Of a stretch of DNA of 64,000 nucleotides, positions 54,390-64,000 are shown piece after piece. Location of the stretch: the NCBI RefSeq assembly GCF_008369295.1, contig NZ_VOBG01000015.1, forward strand, positions 1 to 64,000, given 5' to 3'. This stretch comes from Pseudomonas sp. ANT_H4 (GTDB lineage: Bacteria; Pseudomonadota; Gammaproteobacteria; Pseudomonadales; Pseudomonadaceae). The notes beneath the pieces are model-generated. The model was not told the origin of the DNA. It was given only the letters and a program-made list of their open reading frames with translations, and did not search any database. Position 1 is the stretch's first letter. Every line of letters starts with the position of its first letter. The translations under genes and the position numbers were made by a program.

Positions 54390-57300
54390 ATGCCGGCTTC
54401 ATTCGTTCACCTACGCCTGCACACTGAATACTCCCTGGTCGACGGCCTGGTACGGATCAAACCGCTGGTCAAAACCCTAGTGGGCATGAACATGCCGGCT
54501 GTTGCGGTTACCGATCAGAACAACATGTGTTCCCTGGTCAAGTTCTACAAGGCCGCCATGGGCGCCGGCATCAAGCCGATCTGCGGTGCTGACCTGTGGC
54601 TGTCCAACAAAGATCCGGATAACCCCCTGAGCCGCATCAGCCTGTTGGCGATGAACGGCGCCGGTTATCGCAACCTTACTGAGCTGATTTCCCGTGGCTT
54701 TATCGATGGGCAGCGCAACGGCTCGATCATCATCGAGCGCGAGTGGGTGGCCGAAGCCAGCGAAGGGCTGATCATGCTCTCGGCAGCCAAAGAGGGTGAA
54801 ATCGGCATCGCCCTCTTGGGTGGCAATCCTCACGAGGCTGAAGTCCTCGCCCGTGAGTGGATGGAGGTTTTTCCCAACCGCTTCTACCTGGAAATCCAGC
54901 GCACCAACCGCCCCAACGATGAGGAACAGTTGCACGCCGCCGTGGCCCTGGCCGAGAAAATCGGCGCGCCGCTTGTAGCGACCAACGACGTGCGCTTTAT
55001 CAAGAAGGAAGACTACGAGGCTCACGAAACCCGCGTCTGCATCGGTGAAGGCCGTGCGCTGGACGATCCGCGCCGCTCGAAAAACTACAGCGAAGAGCAG
55101 TACCTCAAAAGCGCCGATGAAATGGCCGAGCTGTTCAGCGACTTGCCCGAGGCGCTGGAAAACTCCGTCGAGATCGCCAAGCGCTGCAATATTGAAGTGA
55201 AGCTGGGCAAGCACTTCCTGCCCAACTTTCCGATTCCCGATGGCCTGACCATCGACGAGTACTTCCGCAAGGTTTCTTTCGACGGGCTGGAAGATCGTCT
55301 GAGCGTTCTGATGCCCAGGGACACCACCGAAGACTACGAGGCCAAGCGCCAGGTCTATGTCGATCGACTGAATTTCGAGCTGGATATCATTATCCAGATG
55401 GGATTCCCCGGTTACTTCCTGATCGTAATGGACTTTATCCAGTGGGCCAAAAGCAATGGCGTCCCGGTTGGCCCAGGTCGTGGGTCGGGTGCCGGGTCGC
55501 TGGTGGCCTATGTGCAGAAGATCACCGACCTTGACCCGCTGGAATATGACCTGCTGTTCGAACGGTTCCTGAACCCGGAACGGGTATCGATGCCCGACTT
55601 CGACGTCGACTTCTGCATGGACGGTCGCGACCGGGTCATCGAGTACGTGGCCGAGAAGTATGGCCGCAACGCCGTAAGCCAGATCATCACCTTCGGTTCC
55701 ATGGCGGCGAAAGCGGTAATCCGTGACGTGGCTCGGGTGCAGGGCAAGTCCTACGGCCTGGCTGACCGCCTGTCGAAGATGATCCCTTTCGAAGTCGGCA
55801 TGACCCTGGAAAAAGCCTACGAGCAGGAGGAAATCCTGCGGGACTTCATCAAGATCGATGAAGAAGCGGCGGAAATCTGGGACATGGCCCGCAAGCTCGA
55901 AGGTGTGGTGCGTAACGTCGGTAAACACGCCGGCGGTGTGGTGATCGCGCCGACCAAGTTGACCGACTTTTCGCCGATCTATTGCGATGAAGAAGGCGGC
56001 GGCCTGGTCACCCAGTTCGACAAGGATGACGTGGAGGCGGCCGGCCTGGTGAAGTTCGACTTCCTCGGCCTGCGGACCTTGACGATCATCGATTGGGCGC
56101 TGAAGACCATCAACCGCGAGCGCGCCAAGATCGACGAGCCGCCGCTGGATATTGCCTTTATTCCGCTGGACGACAAGCCGACCTACCAGTTGCTGCAAAA
56201 GGCCGAAACCACGGCGGTGTTCCAGCTGGAATCACGCGGCATGAAGGAGCTGATCAAAAAGCTCAAGCCCGACTGCCTGGAAGACTTGATCGCACTGGTG
56301 GCCCTATTCCGTCCGGGCCCGCTGCAATCAGGCATGGTGGATGACTTCATCAACCGTAAGCACGGTCGCGCCGAACTCGCCTACCCGCACTCCGATTACC
56401 AGTACGAAGGCCTCAAACCAGTATTGGCGCCAACCTACGGCATTATCCTGTATCAGGAACAGGTGATGCAGATTGCTCAGGTCATGGCCGGCTACACACT
56501 CGGCGGCGCCGACATGCTGCGTCGTGCCATGGGTAAGAAAAAGCCCGAGGAAATGGCCAAGCAGCGCGGCGGGTTCATTGAAGGTTGCACGGCCAACAAC
56601 ATTGAGGCTGAGCTGGCCGGTAACATCTTCGACCTGGTGGAGAAATTCGCCGGTTACGGCTTCAACAAATCCCACTCCGCGGCTTACGGTCTGGTCTCGT
56701 ACCAGACCGCCTGGCTGAAAACTCACTATCCGGCGCCGTTCATGGCGGCAGTACTGTCTGCCGATATGCACAACACCGACAAGGTCGTGACCTTGATCGA
56801 GGAAGTGCGGAGCATGAAGCTGCGCCTCGATGCGCCGGACGTGAACACCTCCGAGTTCAAGTTCACGGTAAATGACGAAGGCCGCATCATTTATGGCCTT
56901 GGCGCGATCAAGGGTGTGGGCGAAGGCCCGGTGGAGGCGATTACTGAAGCGCGTCAGGATGGGCCGTTCAAGGACCTGTTCGACTTCTGCGCGCGGGTCG
57001 ACCTCAAGCGGATCAACAAGCGCACCCTCGACGGTTTGATTCGTAGTGGTGCGCTGGATCGTCTCGGTCCTTACTTTCATGACGAGCCGAAGGCTTACCA
57101 GGCCAATATCGACCGCAACCGTGCAGTCTTGCTGACCGCAATGGAAGAGGCGATCAAGGCCGCCGAACAAACCGCCCGCACCCACGACAGTGGCCATGCC
57201 GACCTGTTTGGCGGCCTGTTCGTCGAAGAAGACGCCGATGTCTATGTCAATCACCGCAAAGCCAAGGACCTGACCCTCAAGGAGCGCCTCAAGGGCGAGA

Positions 57301-57911
57301 AGGACACCCTGGGCCTGTACCTTACCGGTCACCCGATTGACGAGTACGAAGGGGAAATTCGCCGTTTCGCTCGCCAGCGCATCATCGACCTGAAGCCTGT
57401 GCGGGATACCCAGACCGTCGCGGGGATGATCATCGCCCTGCGGGTGATGAAGAACAAAAAGGGTGACAAGATGGGCTTTATCACCCTCGACGACCGTTCT
57501 GGCCGAATCGAGGCTTCCTTGTTTGCCGACGCATTCCACTCTGCCCAATCGCTGTTGCAGACCGACGCCATGGTGGTGGTGGAAGGGGAGGTCAGCAACG
57601 ATGACTTTTCCGGTGGCTTGCGCCTGCGGATCAAGCGGGTGATGAGCATGGAAGATGCGCGCACCAACCTGGCCGAAAGCCTGCGCCTGAAAGTGCGGAC
57701 TGAAGCGCTTAAAGGTGATCAACTACGCTGGTTGGGGGACTTGCTCAAGCGTCATCGTGGCGCATGCCCAGTGACCATGGAGTACACCGGCAGCGATGCA
57801 AAGGCCATGCTGCAGTTTGGCGAGACCTGGCGAATTGACCCGGCAGACGGCTTGATTCAAGCATTGCGTGACCAGTTTGGGCGTGACAACGTCTTCCTCC
57901 AATACCGTTGA
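54390..57911 (+). CDS. dnaE: DNA polymerase III alpha subunit
   Basis: 1173 residues from MPASFVHLRLHTEYSLVDG; an in-frame extension to 54279 crosses the hairpin and is not conserved. The replicative polymerase. An N-terminal PHP domain (HLRLHTEYS), the catalytic PDFDVDFCMDGRDRVIEYV with its Asp pair, GRGSGAGSLVAY, a helix-hairpin-helix region, the C-terminal OB domain (TVAGMIIALRVMKNKKGDKM) and a tail binding domain are all present. Confidence 0.98.
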   Translation: MPASFVHLRLHTEYSLVDGLVRIKPLVKTLVGMNMPAVAVTDQNNMCSLVKFYKAAMGAGIKPICGADLWLSNKDPDNPLSRISLLAMNGAGYRNLTELISRGFIDGQRNGSIIIEREWVAEASEGLIMLSAAKEGEIGIALLGGNPHEAEVLAREWMEVFPNRFYLEIQRTNRPNDEEQLHAAVALAEKIGAPLVATNDVRFIKKEDYEAHETRVCIGEGRALDDPRRSKNYSEEQYLKSADEMAELFSDLPEALENSVEIAKRCNIEVKLGKHFLPNFPIPDGLTIDEYFRKVSFDGLEDRLSVLMPRDTTEDYEAKRQVYVDRLNFELDIIIQMGFPGYFLIVMDFIQWAKSNGVPVGPGRGSGAGSLVAYVQKITDLDPLEYDLLFERFLNPERVSMPDFDVDFCMDGRDRVIEYVAEKYGRNAVSQIITFGSMAAKAVIRDVARVQGKSYGLADRLSKMIPFEVGMTLEKAYEQEEILRDFIKIDEEAAEIWDMARKLEGVVRNVGKHAGGVVIAPTKLTDFSPIYCDEEGGGLVTQFDKDDVEAAGLVKFDFLGLRTLTIIDWALKTINRERAKIDEPPLDIAFIPLDDKPTYQLLQKAETTAVFQLESRGMKELIKKLKPDCLEDLIALVALFRPGPLQSGMVDDFINRKHGRAELAYPHSDYQYEGLKPVLAPTYGIILYQEQVMQIAQVMAGYTLGGADMLRRAMGKKKPEEMAKQRGGFIEGCTANNIEAELAGNIFDLVEKFAGYGFNKSHSAAYGLVSYQTAWLKTHYPAPFMAAVLSADMHNTDKVVTLIEEVRSMKLRLDAPDVNTSEFKFTVNDEGRIIYGLGAIKGVGEGPVEAITEARQDGPFKDLFDFCARVDLKRINKRTLDGLIRSGALDRLGPYFHDEPKAYQANIDRNRAVLLTAMEEAIKAAEQTARTHDSGHADLFGGLFVEEDADVYVNHRKAKDLTLKERLKGEKDTLGLYLTGHPIDEYEGEIRRFARQRIIDLKPVRDTQTVAGMIIALRVMKNKKGDKMGFITLDDRSGRIEASLFADAFHSAQSLLQTDAMVVVEGEVSNDDFSGGLRLRIKRVMSMEDARTNLAESLRLKVRTEALKGDQLRWLGDLLKRHRGACPVTMEYTGSDAKAMLQFGETWRIDPADGLIQALRDQFGRDNVFLQYR

Positions 57912-58064
57912 CGGTCATGGGGCTTCTTTGCCATGAAGAGCAAGCGCCCTGACCTCGACCCAATATTTAATCTCGACCTAAACGCGCCTCTCCCTTAAGG
58001 TAGGGCGCGAATAGACAATCGGCTGGCCAGGCACCCCTTGGCCGTCGACCCAAGACGGACGCTT

Positions 58065-59012
58065 ATGAACCCGAATTTTCTTGATTTCGAACAGCCGATC
58101 GCTGACCTGCAAGCCAAGATCGAAGAACTGCGCCTGGTCGGCAATGACAATTCGCTGAACATAGGCGATGAAATCTCCCGCCTGCAAGACAAGAGCAACA
58201 CGCTCACCGAAGACATCTTCGGCAAGCTGACTAGTTGGCAGATCGCGCGCCTGGCCCGGCACCCGCGCCGTCCGTACACCCTGGACTACATCGACCACAT
58301 CTTCACCGAGTTCGATGAGCTGCATGGCGATCGTCACTTCTCTGACGACGCTGCCATTGTTGGCGGTATCGCTCGCCTGGACGACCAGCCAGTGATGGTG
58401 ATTGGTCACCAGAAAGGCCGTGAAGTGCGCGAGAAGGTTCGCCGCAACTTCGGCATGCCCCGCCCGGAAGGCTACCGCAAGGCCTGCCGCCTGATGGAAA
58501 TGGCAGAACGCTTCAAAATGCCGATCCTGACCTTTATCGACACCCCAGGTGCCTACCCAGGCATCGACGCCGAAGAGCGCAACCAGAGCGAAGCGATTGC
58601 CTGGAACCTTCGGGTCATGGCACGACTGAAAACCCCGATCATCGCCACCGTGATCGGTGAAGGTGGTTCCGGCGGTGCACTGGCCATTGGCGTGTGCGAT
58701 CAACTGAACATGCTGCAATATTCGACCTACGCGGTGATTTCGCCGGAAGGTTGTGCCTCGATCCTGTGGAAAACCGCCGAGAAAGCGCCGGATGCCGCGG
58801 AAGCGATGGGTATCACCGCCGAGCGCCTGAAAGGTCTGGGTATCGTTGATAAAGTCATCACCGAGCCATTGGGCGGCGCCCATCGCGATCCGGCGGCCGT
58901 GGCCGCTTCGATCCGTGCCGAACTGAGCGCACAGCTGTCGATGCTCAAGAAGTTCGACAATGACGCACTGCTGGCCCGCCGTTACGAGCGACTGATGAGC
59001 TACGGTCTCTGA
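58065..59012 (+). CDS. accA: Acetyl-CoA carboxylase carboxyltransferase, alpha subunit
   Basis: 315 residues from MNPNFLDFEQPIADLQ; an extension to 58038 is unlikely. With AccD it moves the carboxyl group from biotin to acetyl-CoA, the first step of fatty acid synthesis. HPRRPYTLDYIDHIFTEF, VIGHQKGREVREKVRRNFG and GEGGSGGALAIGVCDQ are conserved. Lies 153 bases after dnaE. Confidence 0.97.
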   Translation: MNPNFLDFEQPIADLQAKIEELRLVGNDNSLNIGDEISRLQDKSNTLTEDIFGKLTSWQIARLARHPRRPYTLDYIDHIFTEFDELHGDRHFSDDAAIVGGIARLDDQPVMVIGHQKGREVREKVRRNFGMPRPEGYRKACRLMEMAERFKMPILTFIDTPGAYPGIDAEERNQSEAIAWNLRVMARLKTPIIATVIGEGGSGGALAIGVCDQLNMLQYSTYAVISPEGCASILWKTAEKAPDAAEAMGITAERLKGLGIVDKVITEPLGGAHRDPAAVAASIRAELSAQLSMLKKFDNDALLARRYERLMSYGL

Positions 59013-59044
59013 TCGATCACCGATCTGACAGACAATGAAGAACT

Positions 59045-59078
59045 AATGTGGGAGCCGGACTTGCCTGGCTCCCACATT
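59045..59078. repeat. REP-like hairpin, possible terminator after accA
   Basis: AATGTGGGAGCC and its perfect complement form a 12-bp stem with a 10-base loop GGACTTGCCT. This is the common fluorescent-pseudomonad extragenic palindrome and, with TTTGATC after it, may also end accA transcription. Confidence 0.65.
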
Positions 59079-59123
59079 TGATCGCTATAAGTTTCGAGGG
59101 TGATTCTGCTCGGACGGTACTCG

Positions 59124-60452
59124 ATGAAACCTTTCAAGCCGGATCTTCCCGCCAAGCTCCTGCAAGCACTAGCCCCCTGGCGCAATGCCCCGGCTTGGCA
59201 CATCGCTTTCTCCGGTGGCCTCGACTCCACCGTCCTGCTGCACCTTCTGGCTACGCTGGCCAAGACCGAAAACCTCCCGCCACTCAGTGCTATCCATGTC
59301 CATCATGGGCTGCAAGCTGCGGCCGATGCTTGGCCGGCTCATTGCCAGGCCTTGTGCGACACGCTGGGCGTGCCACTGCAGGTCATCCGCGTAAAAGTGC
59401 AGCCTGGCGCAAGTCTGGAGCGTGCGGCCCGTGAGGCGCGGTATCAGGCGCTCGGCCAAGTGACCAGGGCAGGAGAGCTGCTGCTCACGGGCCAACACCG
59501 CAACGATCAGGCCGAAACCCTGTTGTTTCGATTATTGCGTGGGGCGGGCGTGCGCGGGCTGGCGGCTATGCCTGTGCAGCGTCCGTTGGGTGATGGCTAC
59601 CTGCTGCGGCCGCTGCTAGATACGTCGCGCATCGAATTGGAAGCCTACGCTCACGAGCAGCAGTTAACCTGGGTCGAAGACCCGACCAACGCCGACCCGA
59701 GCTTCTCGCGCAACTACCTGCGCCATCACGTGCTCCCGCTGCTGACCGAGCGCTGGCCTAAGGCTGTCAGCACTATGGCCCGCAGCGCCGAGCATCTGAG
59801 CGAGGCCCAGGGTTTGCTCGATGAATTGGCACTGATGGACTTACAGGCCGCCAGCCAGCCCTCGATATTCCCCTGGCTGGCACTGCCATCCCTGGCCCTT
59901 GAACCGCTTACCATGCTTTCCGAGGCCCGTCAGCGCAACGCCTTGCGACACTGGCTGACACCGCTGAGCCGTTTGCCCGACAGTGATCACTGGGCTGGCT
60001 GGAGTGCGTTGCGTGATGCTGCGGCAGACGCCCAGCCTCTGTGGCGCCTGGCAGACGGCCAGTTGCATCGGGCTGGCGGGCGTATCTGGTGGTTGCCTGC
60101 CGGCTGGTCGGATTTTTCTGACGCTCCGGCGAGCTGGTCACACCCTGAAAATCCACTACAGTTACCCGGTAATGGTCATCTGTATTTTAGCGGCACTGCG
60201 CCCAAAGGCCCACTGCACATACGCTACCGCCAGGGCGGCGAAGTCATGGAAGTGCCAGGTCGAGGTCACCGCGACCTTAAGCGTTTGCTTAACGAAAGCG
60301 GGGTGCCGGGCTTTGTCCGTGGCAGATTGCCGCTGCTGTACCGCGACGAGCAATTATTGGCCCTGCCGAACCTGCCTGGACTGGCGGCAAGTGCCCGTGG
60401 CGACTGGGAATTACATTGGATACCTGCAACACGCGATCAAGGTTTGAGCTGA
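59124..60452 (+). CDS. tilS: tRNA(Ile) lysidine synthase
   Basis: 442 residues from MKPFKPDLPAKLLQ. It converts C34 of the CAU-anticodon tRNA(Ile) to lysidine using ATP. The PP-loop is IAFSGGLDSTVLLHLL; GQHRNDQAETLLFRLLRG and SFSRNYLRHHVLP follow, with the TilS C-terminal domain ending (MEVPGRGHRDLKRLLNESG). Confidence 0.95.
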   Translation: MKPFKPDLPAKLLQALAPWRNAPAWHIAFSGGLDSTVLLHLLATLAKTENLPPLSAIHVHHGLQAAADAWPAHCQALCDTLGVPLQVIRVKVQPGASLERAAREARYQALGQVTRAGELLLTGQHRNDQAETLLFRLLRGAGVRGLAAMPVQRPLGDGYLLRPLLDTSRIELEAYAHEQQLTWVEDPTNADPSFSRNYLRHHVLPLLTERWPKAVSTMARSAEHLSEAQGLLDELALMDLQAASQPSIFPWLALPSLALEPLTMLSEARQRNALRHWLTPLSRLPDSDHWAGWSALRDAAADAQPLWRLADGQLHRAGGRIWWLPAGWSDFSDAPASWSHPENPLQLPGNGHLYFSGTAPKGPLHIRYRQGGEVMEVPGRGHRDLKRLLNESGVPGFVRGRLPLLYRDEQLLALPNLPGLAASARGDWELHWIPATRDQGLS

Positions 60453-60725
60453 TAGCCCCTTTCCGGTAGACTACGCTCCCTTCTTGATACAACTTCTGTG
60501 GATTCGCCTGAATCGCAGCAGTTGCCGATTACCAAGCAGTCTTTGCTGGGCGATTCCAAAAAATGTGTAGCGATCAACGTACCGGTGTTCCATTGCCGGT
60601 CTGTCATAACGCGGCGGTTTTTTTGAAAGATGCACTGTGATTAATGCAGGTGATCGGGGGCTTCGGCCTTCCTTCGCTTTCCCCGGCGGCTCGGACCGCT
60701 TTAACGCAGACTTCTAGGGTTTTTC

Positions 60726-62357
60726 ATGACGCGCTACATATTCGTCACGGGCGGTGTTGTTTCTTCATTGGGGAAAGGCATTGCCTCCGCTTCATTGGCG
60801 GCCATCCTGGAGGCGCGGGGACTTAAGGTCACCATGCTCAAGCTGGACCCGTACATTAACGTCGATCCGGGCACCATGAGCCCGTTCCAGCACGGTGAAG
60901 TGTTCGTCACCCACGACGGCGCCGAGACCGACCTGGACCTGGGTCACTACGAGCGGTTCATCCGCACGACTATGACCCAGAACAACAACTTCACCACCGG
61001 CCGTGTCTACGAGCACGTGCTGCGCAAGGAGCGCCGTGGTGACTACCTGGGTGCAACCATCCAGGTGATCCCGCACATCACCGACGAAATCAAGCGCCGC
61101 ATCATCAAGGGCGCTGGCGATGCCGACGTGGCCATGGTCGAGATCGGCGGCACCGTGGGCGACATCGAGTCCCAACCGTTCCTTGAAGCCATCCGCCAGT
61201 TGCGTTTCGAAGTCGGCGCCAAGCGCGCGATGCTGATGCACCTGACCCTGGTGCCGTATATCGCCACCGCCGGCGAAACCAAAACCAAGCCTACCCAGCA
61301 CTCGGTCAAGGAACTGCGTTCCATCGGCCTGCAGCCAGATGTGCTGGTGTGCCGCTCCGACCACGCGATCGATATCGCTTCGCGTCGCAAGATCGCCCAG
61401 TTCACCAACGTTGAAGAGCGTGCGGTGATTGCCCTGGAAGACGCCGACACCATCTACAAGATCCCGGGCATCCTGCACGCTCAGGGCCTGGATGATTTTG
61501 TCGTCGAACGTTTCGGCCTGCAATGTGGCGGCGCCGATCTGTCCGAGTGGGAAGCCGTGGTTGACGCCAAGCTCAACCCTGAGCATGAAGTCACCATTGC
61601 CATGGTCGGCAAGTACATGGAACTGCTGGATGCCTACAAGTCGCTGATCGAAGCGATGAGCCATGCAGGCATCAGCAACCGCACCAAGGTCAACCTGCGC
61701 TATATCGATTCCGAAGACATCGAGAACCAGGGCACCGCGTTGCTGGAAGGCGTCGATGCTATCCTGGTGCCGGGCGGCTTCGGTCTGCGTGGCGTGGAAG
61801 GCAAGATCACTGCCGTTCAATACGCTCGGGAAAACAAGGTGCCTTACCTGGGTATCTGCCTGGGCATGCAAGTGGCGGTCATTGAGTTCGCCCGTAACGT
61901 GATGGGCTGGAAAGACGCCAACTCCACCGAGTTCGATCGCGCCAGCGGCCACCCGGTCGTCGGTTTGATCACCGAATGGGAAGATGCCACCGGCGCTGTT
62001 GAGACCCGTACCGAAACCTCCGACATGGGCGGCACCATGCGCCTTGGCGCGCAGGATTGCCTGCTGGAATCAGGCTCGCTGGTGCACGATTGCTACGGCA
62101 AGGACGTGATCGTCGAGCGTCACCGTCACCGTTACGAAGTGAACAACAAGCTGCTGCCACAGATCCTGGACGCTGGCCTGAAAGTTTCCGGTCGCTCCGG
62201 TGATGGCGCATTGGTTGAAGTGGTCGAAGCGCCAGATCATCCATGGTTCGTCGCTTGCCAGTTCCACCCAGAGTTCACCTCGACACCTCGTGACGGTCAC
62301 CCGTTGTTCAGCGGCTTCGTCAAAGCTGCACTGACGCAACATCAGAAGAAGGCGTAA
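60726..62357 (+). CDS. pyrG: CTP synthase
   Basis: 543 residues, full length. It makes CTP from UTP, ATP and glutamine. N-terminal synthase domain with FVTGGVVSSLGKGI, and a C-terminal glutaminase domain with GICLGMQVAVIEFA (catalytic Cys) and a final FHPEFTS. The 273 bases upstream, after tilS, hold no gene; no clear terminator or promoter was identified. Confidence 0.98.
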   Translation: MTRYIFVTGGVVSSLGKGIASASLAAILEARGLKVTMLKLDPYINVDPGTMSPFQHGEVFVTHDGAETDLDLGHYERFIRTTMTQNNNFTTGRVYEHVLRKERRGDYLGATIQVIPHITDEIKRRIIKGAGDADVAMVEIGGTVGDIESQPFLEAIRQLRFEVGAKRAMLMHLTLVPYIATAGETKTKPTQHSVKELRSIGLQPDVLVCRSDHAIDIASRRKIAQFTNVEERAVIALEDADTIYKIPGILHAQGLDDFVVERFGLQCGGADLSEWEAVVDAKLNPEHEVTIAMVGKYMELLDAYKSLIEAMSHAGISNRTKVNLRYIDSEDIENQGTALLEGVDAILVPGGFGLRGVEGKITAVQYARENKVPYLGICLGMQVAVIEFARNVMGWKDANSTEFDRASGHPVVGLITEWEDATGAVETRTETSDMGGTMRLGAQDCLLESGSLVHDCYGKDVIVERHRHRYEVNNKLLPQILDAGLKVSGRSGDGALVEVVEAPDHPWFVACQFHPEFTSTPRDGHPLFSGFVKAALTQHQKKA

Positions 62358-62362
62358 ACCTG

Positions 62363-63208
62363 ATGGCCCAGAAGATCATTCGCGTAGGCGACATCGAGAT
62401 TGCCAACGACAAGCCAATGGTGCTGTTCGGCGGCATGAACGTGCTGGAAAGCCGCGATATGGCGATGAAGGTCTGTGAAGAGTACGTCAAGGTCACCCAG
62501 AAACTGGGTATCCCTTACGTGTTCAAGGCCAGCTTCGACAAGGCCAACCGTTCGTCTGTGACCTCCTATCGCGGCCCTGGCCTTGAAGAAGGCATGCGGA
62601 TCTTCCAGGACATCAAGCAAGCTTTCGGCGTGCCGATCATCACCGACGTCCACGAGTCTGAACAGGCCGCCGTGGTCGCCGAGGTGTGCGACATCATCCA
62701 GTTGCCGGCCTTCCTGTCGCGCCAGACCGACCTCGTGGTCGCGATGGCCAAGACTGGCGCTGTGATCAATATCAAGAAAGCCCAGTTCCTCGCGCCCCAA
62801 GAAATGAAACACATCCTGAGCAAGTGCGTGGAAGCGGGTAATGACCAGTTGATCCTCTGCGAGCGCGGTTCCAGCTTCGGCTACAACAACCTCGTGGTGG
62901 ACATGCTCGGTTTTGGCATCATGAAACAGTTCGAATACCCAGTGTTCTTCGACGTGACCCACGCGCTGCAAATGCCCGGCGGTCGCTCCGATTCCGCTGG
63001 CGGGCGTCGTGCCCAGGTATTGGATCTGGCCAAGGCCGGCATCAGCCAGTCCCTGGCTGGTCTGTTCCTGGAAGCCCACCCGGACCCGGACAACGCCAAG
63101 TGCGATGGTCCGTGTGCCCTGCGCCTGGACAAACTGGAGCCATTTCTGGCCCAGCTCAAGCAGTTGGACGAACTGGTCAAGAGTTTTCCGACGGTAGAGA
63201 CCGCGTAA
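62363..63208 (+). CDS. kdsA: 3-deoxy-8-phosphooctulonate synthase
   Basis: 281 residues. It joins PEP and arabinose-5-phosphate to make Kdo-8-phosphate for LPS core. GGMNVLESRDMAMKV, FKASFDKANRSSV and DVTHALQMPGGRSDSAGG are conserved. Starts 5 bases after the pyrG stop, so probably co-transcribed; the pyrG-kdsA-eno order is usual in Pseudomonas. Confidence 0.97.
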   Translation: MAQKIIRVGDIEIANDKPMVLFGGMNVLESRDMAMKVCEEYVKVTQKLGIPYVFKASFDKANRSSVTSYRGPGLEEGMRIFQDIKQAFGVPIITDVHESEQAAVVAEVCDIIQLPAFLSRQTDLVVAMAKTGAVINIKKAQFLAPQEMKHILSKCVEAGNDQLILCERGSSFGYNNLVVDMLGFGIMKQFEYPVFFDVTHALQMPGGRSDSAGGRRAQVLDLAKAGISQSLAGLFLEAHPDPDNAKCDGPCALRLDKLEPFLAQLKQLDELVKSFPTVETA

Positions 63209-63244
63209 AGCCGATTTCTCCGGTAAAGTATCCCACGCTAAATG

Positions 63245-63264
63245 CTCAGGCCCTCGGGCCTGAG
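63245..63264 (+). terminator. Hairpin between kdsA and eno
   Basis: CTCAGGCC and GGCCTGAG form an 8-bp stem with a CTCG loop, followed by only a weak TCTTGT tract. It lies 36 bases after the kdsA stop and may partly separate it from eno. Confidence 0.5.
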
Positions 63265-63365
63265 TCTTGTCGTCTGCAAGTCTGCCCCGTTGTTCCACCC
63301 TTGCGGTCGGTCAAAAGATTTCCTTCAGCTGCGTCGTTTTCGTCAACTTTGGAGTGTTTACAACA

Positions 63366-64000
63366 ATGGCAAAAATCGTCGACATCAAAGGTCGTGAAGT
63401 TCTCGACTCCCGTGGCAACCCCACCGTCGAAGCCGACGTGCTTCTCGATAACGGCATCATCGGCAGCGCCTGCGCGCCGTCCGGTGCTTCCACCGGTTCC
63501 CGTGAAGCACTGGAACTGCGTGATGGCGACAAGAGCCGTTACCTGGGCAAGGGTGTACTCAAGGCTGTAGCCAACATCAACGGTCCGATCCGTGACCTGT
63601 TGCTGGGCAAGGACCCGCTGGACCAGAAAGCCCTCGATCACGCGATGATCAAGCTCGACGGTACCGAAAACAAAGGCAGTCTGGGCGCCAACGCGATCCT
63701 CGCCGTATCCCTGGCTGCTGCCAAGGCCGCTGCACAGGATCAGGACCTGCCGCTGTACGCGCACATCGCCAACCTCAACGGTACACCGGGCGTCTACTCG
63801 ATGCCGGTACCGATGATGAACATCATCAACGGTGGCGAGCACGCCGATAACAACGTCGACATCCAGGAATTCATGGTGCAGCCGGTTGGCGCCAAGACCT
63901 TCTCCGAAGGCCTGCGCATGGGTACCGAGATTTTTCATCACCTCAAGGCTGTGCTGAAGGCTCGTGGCCTGAGCACTGCTGTTGGTGACGAAGGTGGTTT
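63366..64000 (+). CDS. eno: Enolase (3' end outside the window)
   Basis: About 211 of roughly 429 residues are present, from the ATG at 63366. It converts 2-phosphoglycerate to PEP in glycolysis and is part of the RNA degradosome in many bacteria. The opening AKIVDIKGREVLDSRGNPTVEAD, SGASTGSREALELRD and MMNIINGGEHADNNVDIQEF are typical. Open to the window edge, with no frame break. Confidence 0.98.
   Translation, partial: MAKIVDIKGREVLDSRGNPTVEADVLLDNGIIGSACAPSGASTGSREALELRDGDKSRYLGKGVLKAVANINGPIRDLLLGKDPLDQKALDHAMIKLDGTENKGSLGANAILAVSLAAAKAAAQDQDLPLYAHIANLNGTPGVYSMPVPMMNIINGGEHADNNVDIQEFMVQPVGAKTFSEGLRMGTEIFHHLKAVLKARGLSTAVGDEGG

Noticed and set aside
1..64000. tRNA, rRNA, CRISPR arrays, prophage genes
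   Set aside because: Looked for cloverleaf-like CCA ends, regularly spaced repeats and phage structural or integrase genes; none was seen by eye. A tRNA search by program was not possible.

Overview
This 64 kb window is a Pseudomonas chromosome segment, most likely from the P. fluorescens group. The evidence is the G+C-rich core genes, the REP-type hairpins, and a gene order that largely matches the P. aeruginosa ppc-adk-rsmJ-mexLJK-plsB and dapC-glnD-map-rpsB-to-eno blocks. Species is not determined.

Region 1 (1-4.6 kb) is accessory DNA. It opens with the start of an IS30-family transposase running off the left edge. A visibly AT-rich two-gene operon follows: a protein with an HNH/zinc nuclease-like N-terminus (232-1950) and a KAP-like P-loop NTPase (1990-3762), joined through an 11-codon minicistron. 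I do not recognise the pair as a named system; its form (nuclease plus STAND/KAP-type NTPase, foreign composition, next to an IS, at the edge of a conserved block) suggests an anti-phage or anti-plasmid system. Two tandem small paralogous genes on the minus strand separate it from ppc.

Region 2 (4.7-23.3 kb) holds ppc, adk, tsaB, a small conserved gene, a DUF72 protein, a PEP mutase/isocitrate lyase-type protein, an extensin-like protein, a protein with a tandem 45-residue repeat, rsmJ, a TetR-controlled MexJK-type RND efflux operon with a trailing LysE-type exporter, a DUF4197 protein, a YbaY-type lipoprotein, plsB and a cold-shock gene.

Region 3 (23.3-39.2 kb) holds rlmA-dapE, an NdvB-type glucan synthase, tcdA, csdE-csdA, dapD, an ArsC-like protein, a CPA1 Na+/H+ antiporter, dapC, glnD and map. 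Three lysine/diaminopimelate genes (dapE, dapD, dapC) lie within it.

Region 4 (39.6-64 kb) is a dense plus-strand block for translation, envelope building and nucleotide supply: rpsB-tsf, pyrH-frr-uppS-cdsA-dxr-rseP, bamA-skp-lpxD-fabZ-lpxA-lpxB-rnhB, dnaE, accA, tilS, pyrG, kdsA and a truncated eno. Many junctions overlap by 1-4 bases. Non-coding highlights are a palindromic operator between mexL and mexJ, a REP doublet near 23.2 kb, an rpsB leader, and an unusually long three-part hairpin between rnhB and dnaE. No tRNA, rRNA, CRISPR array or prophage was seen.
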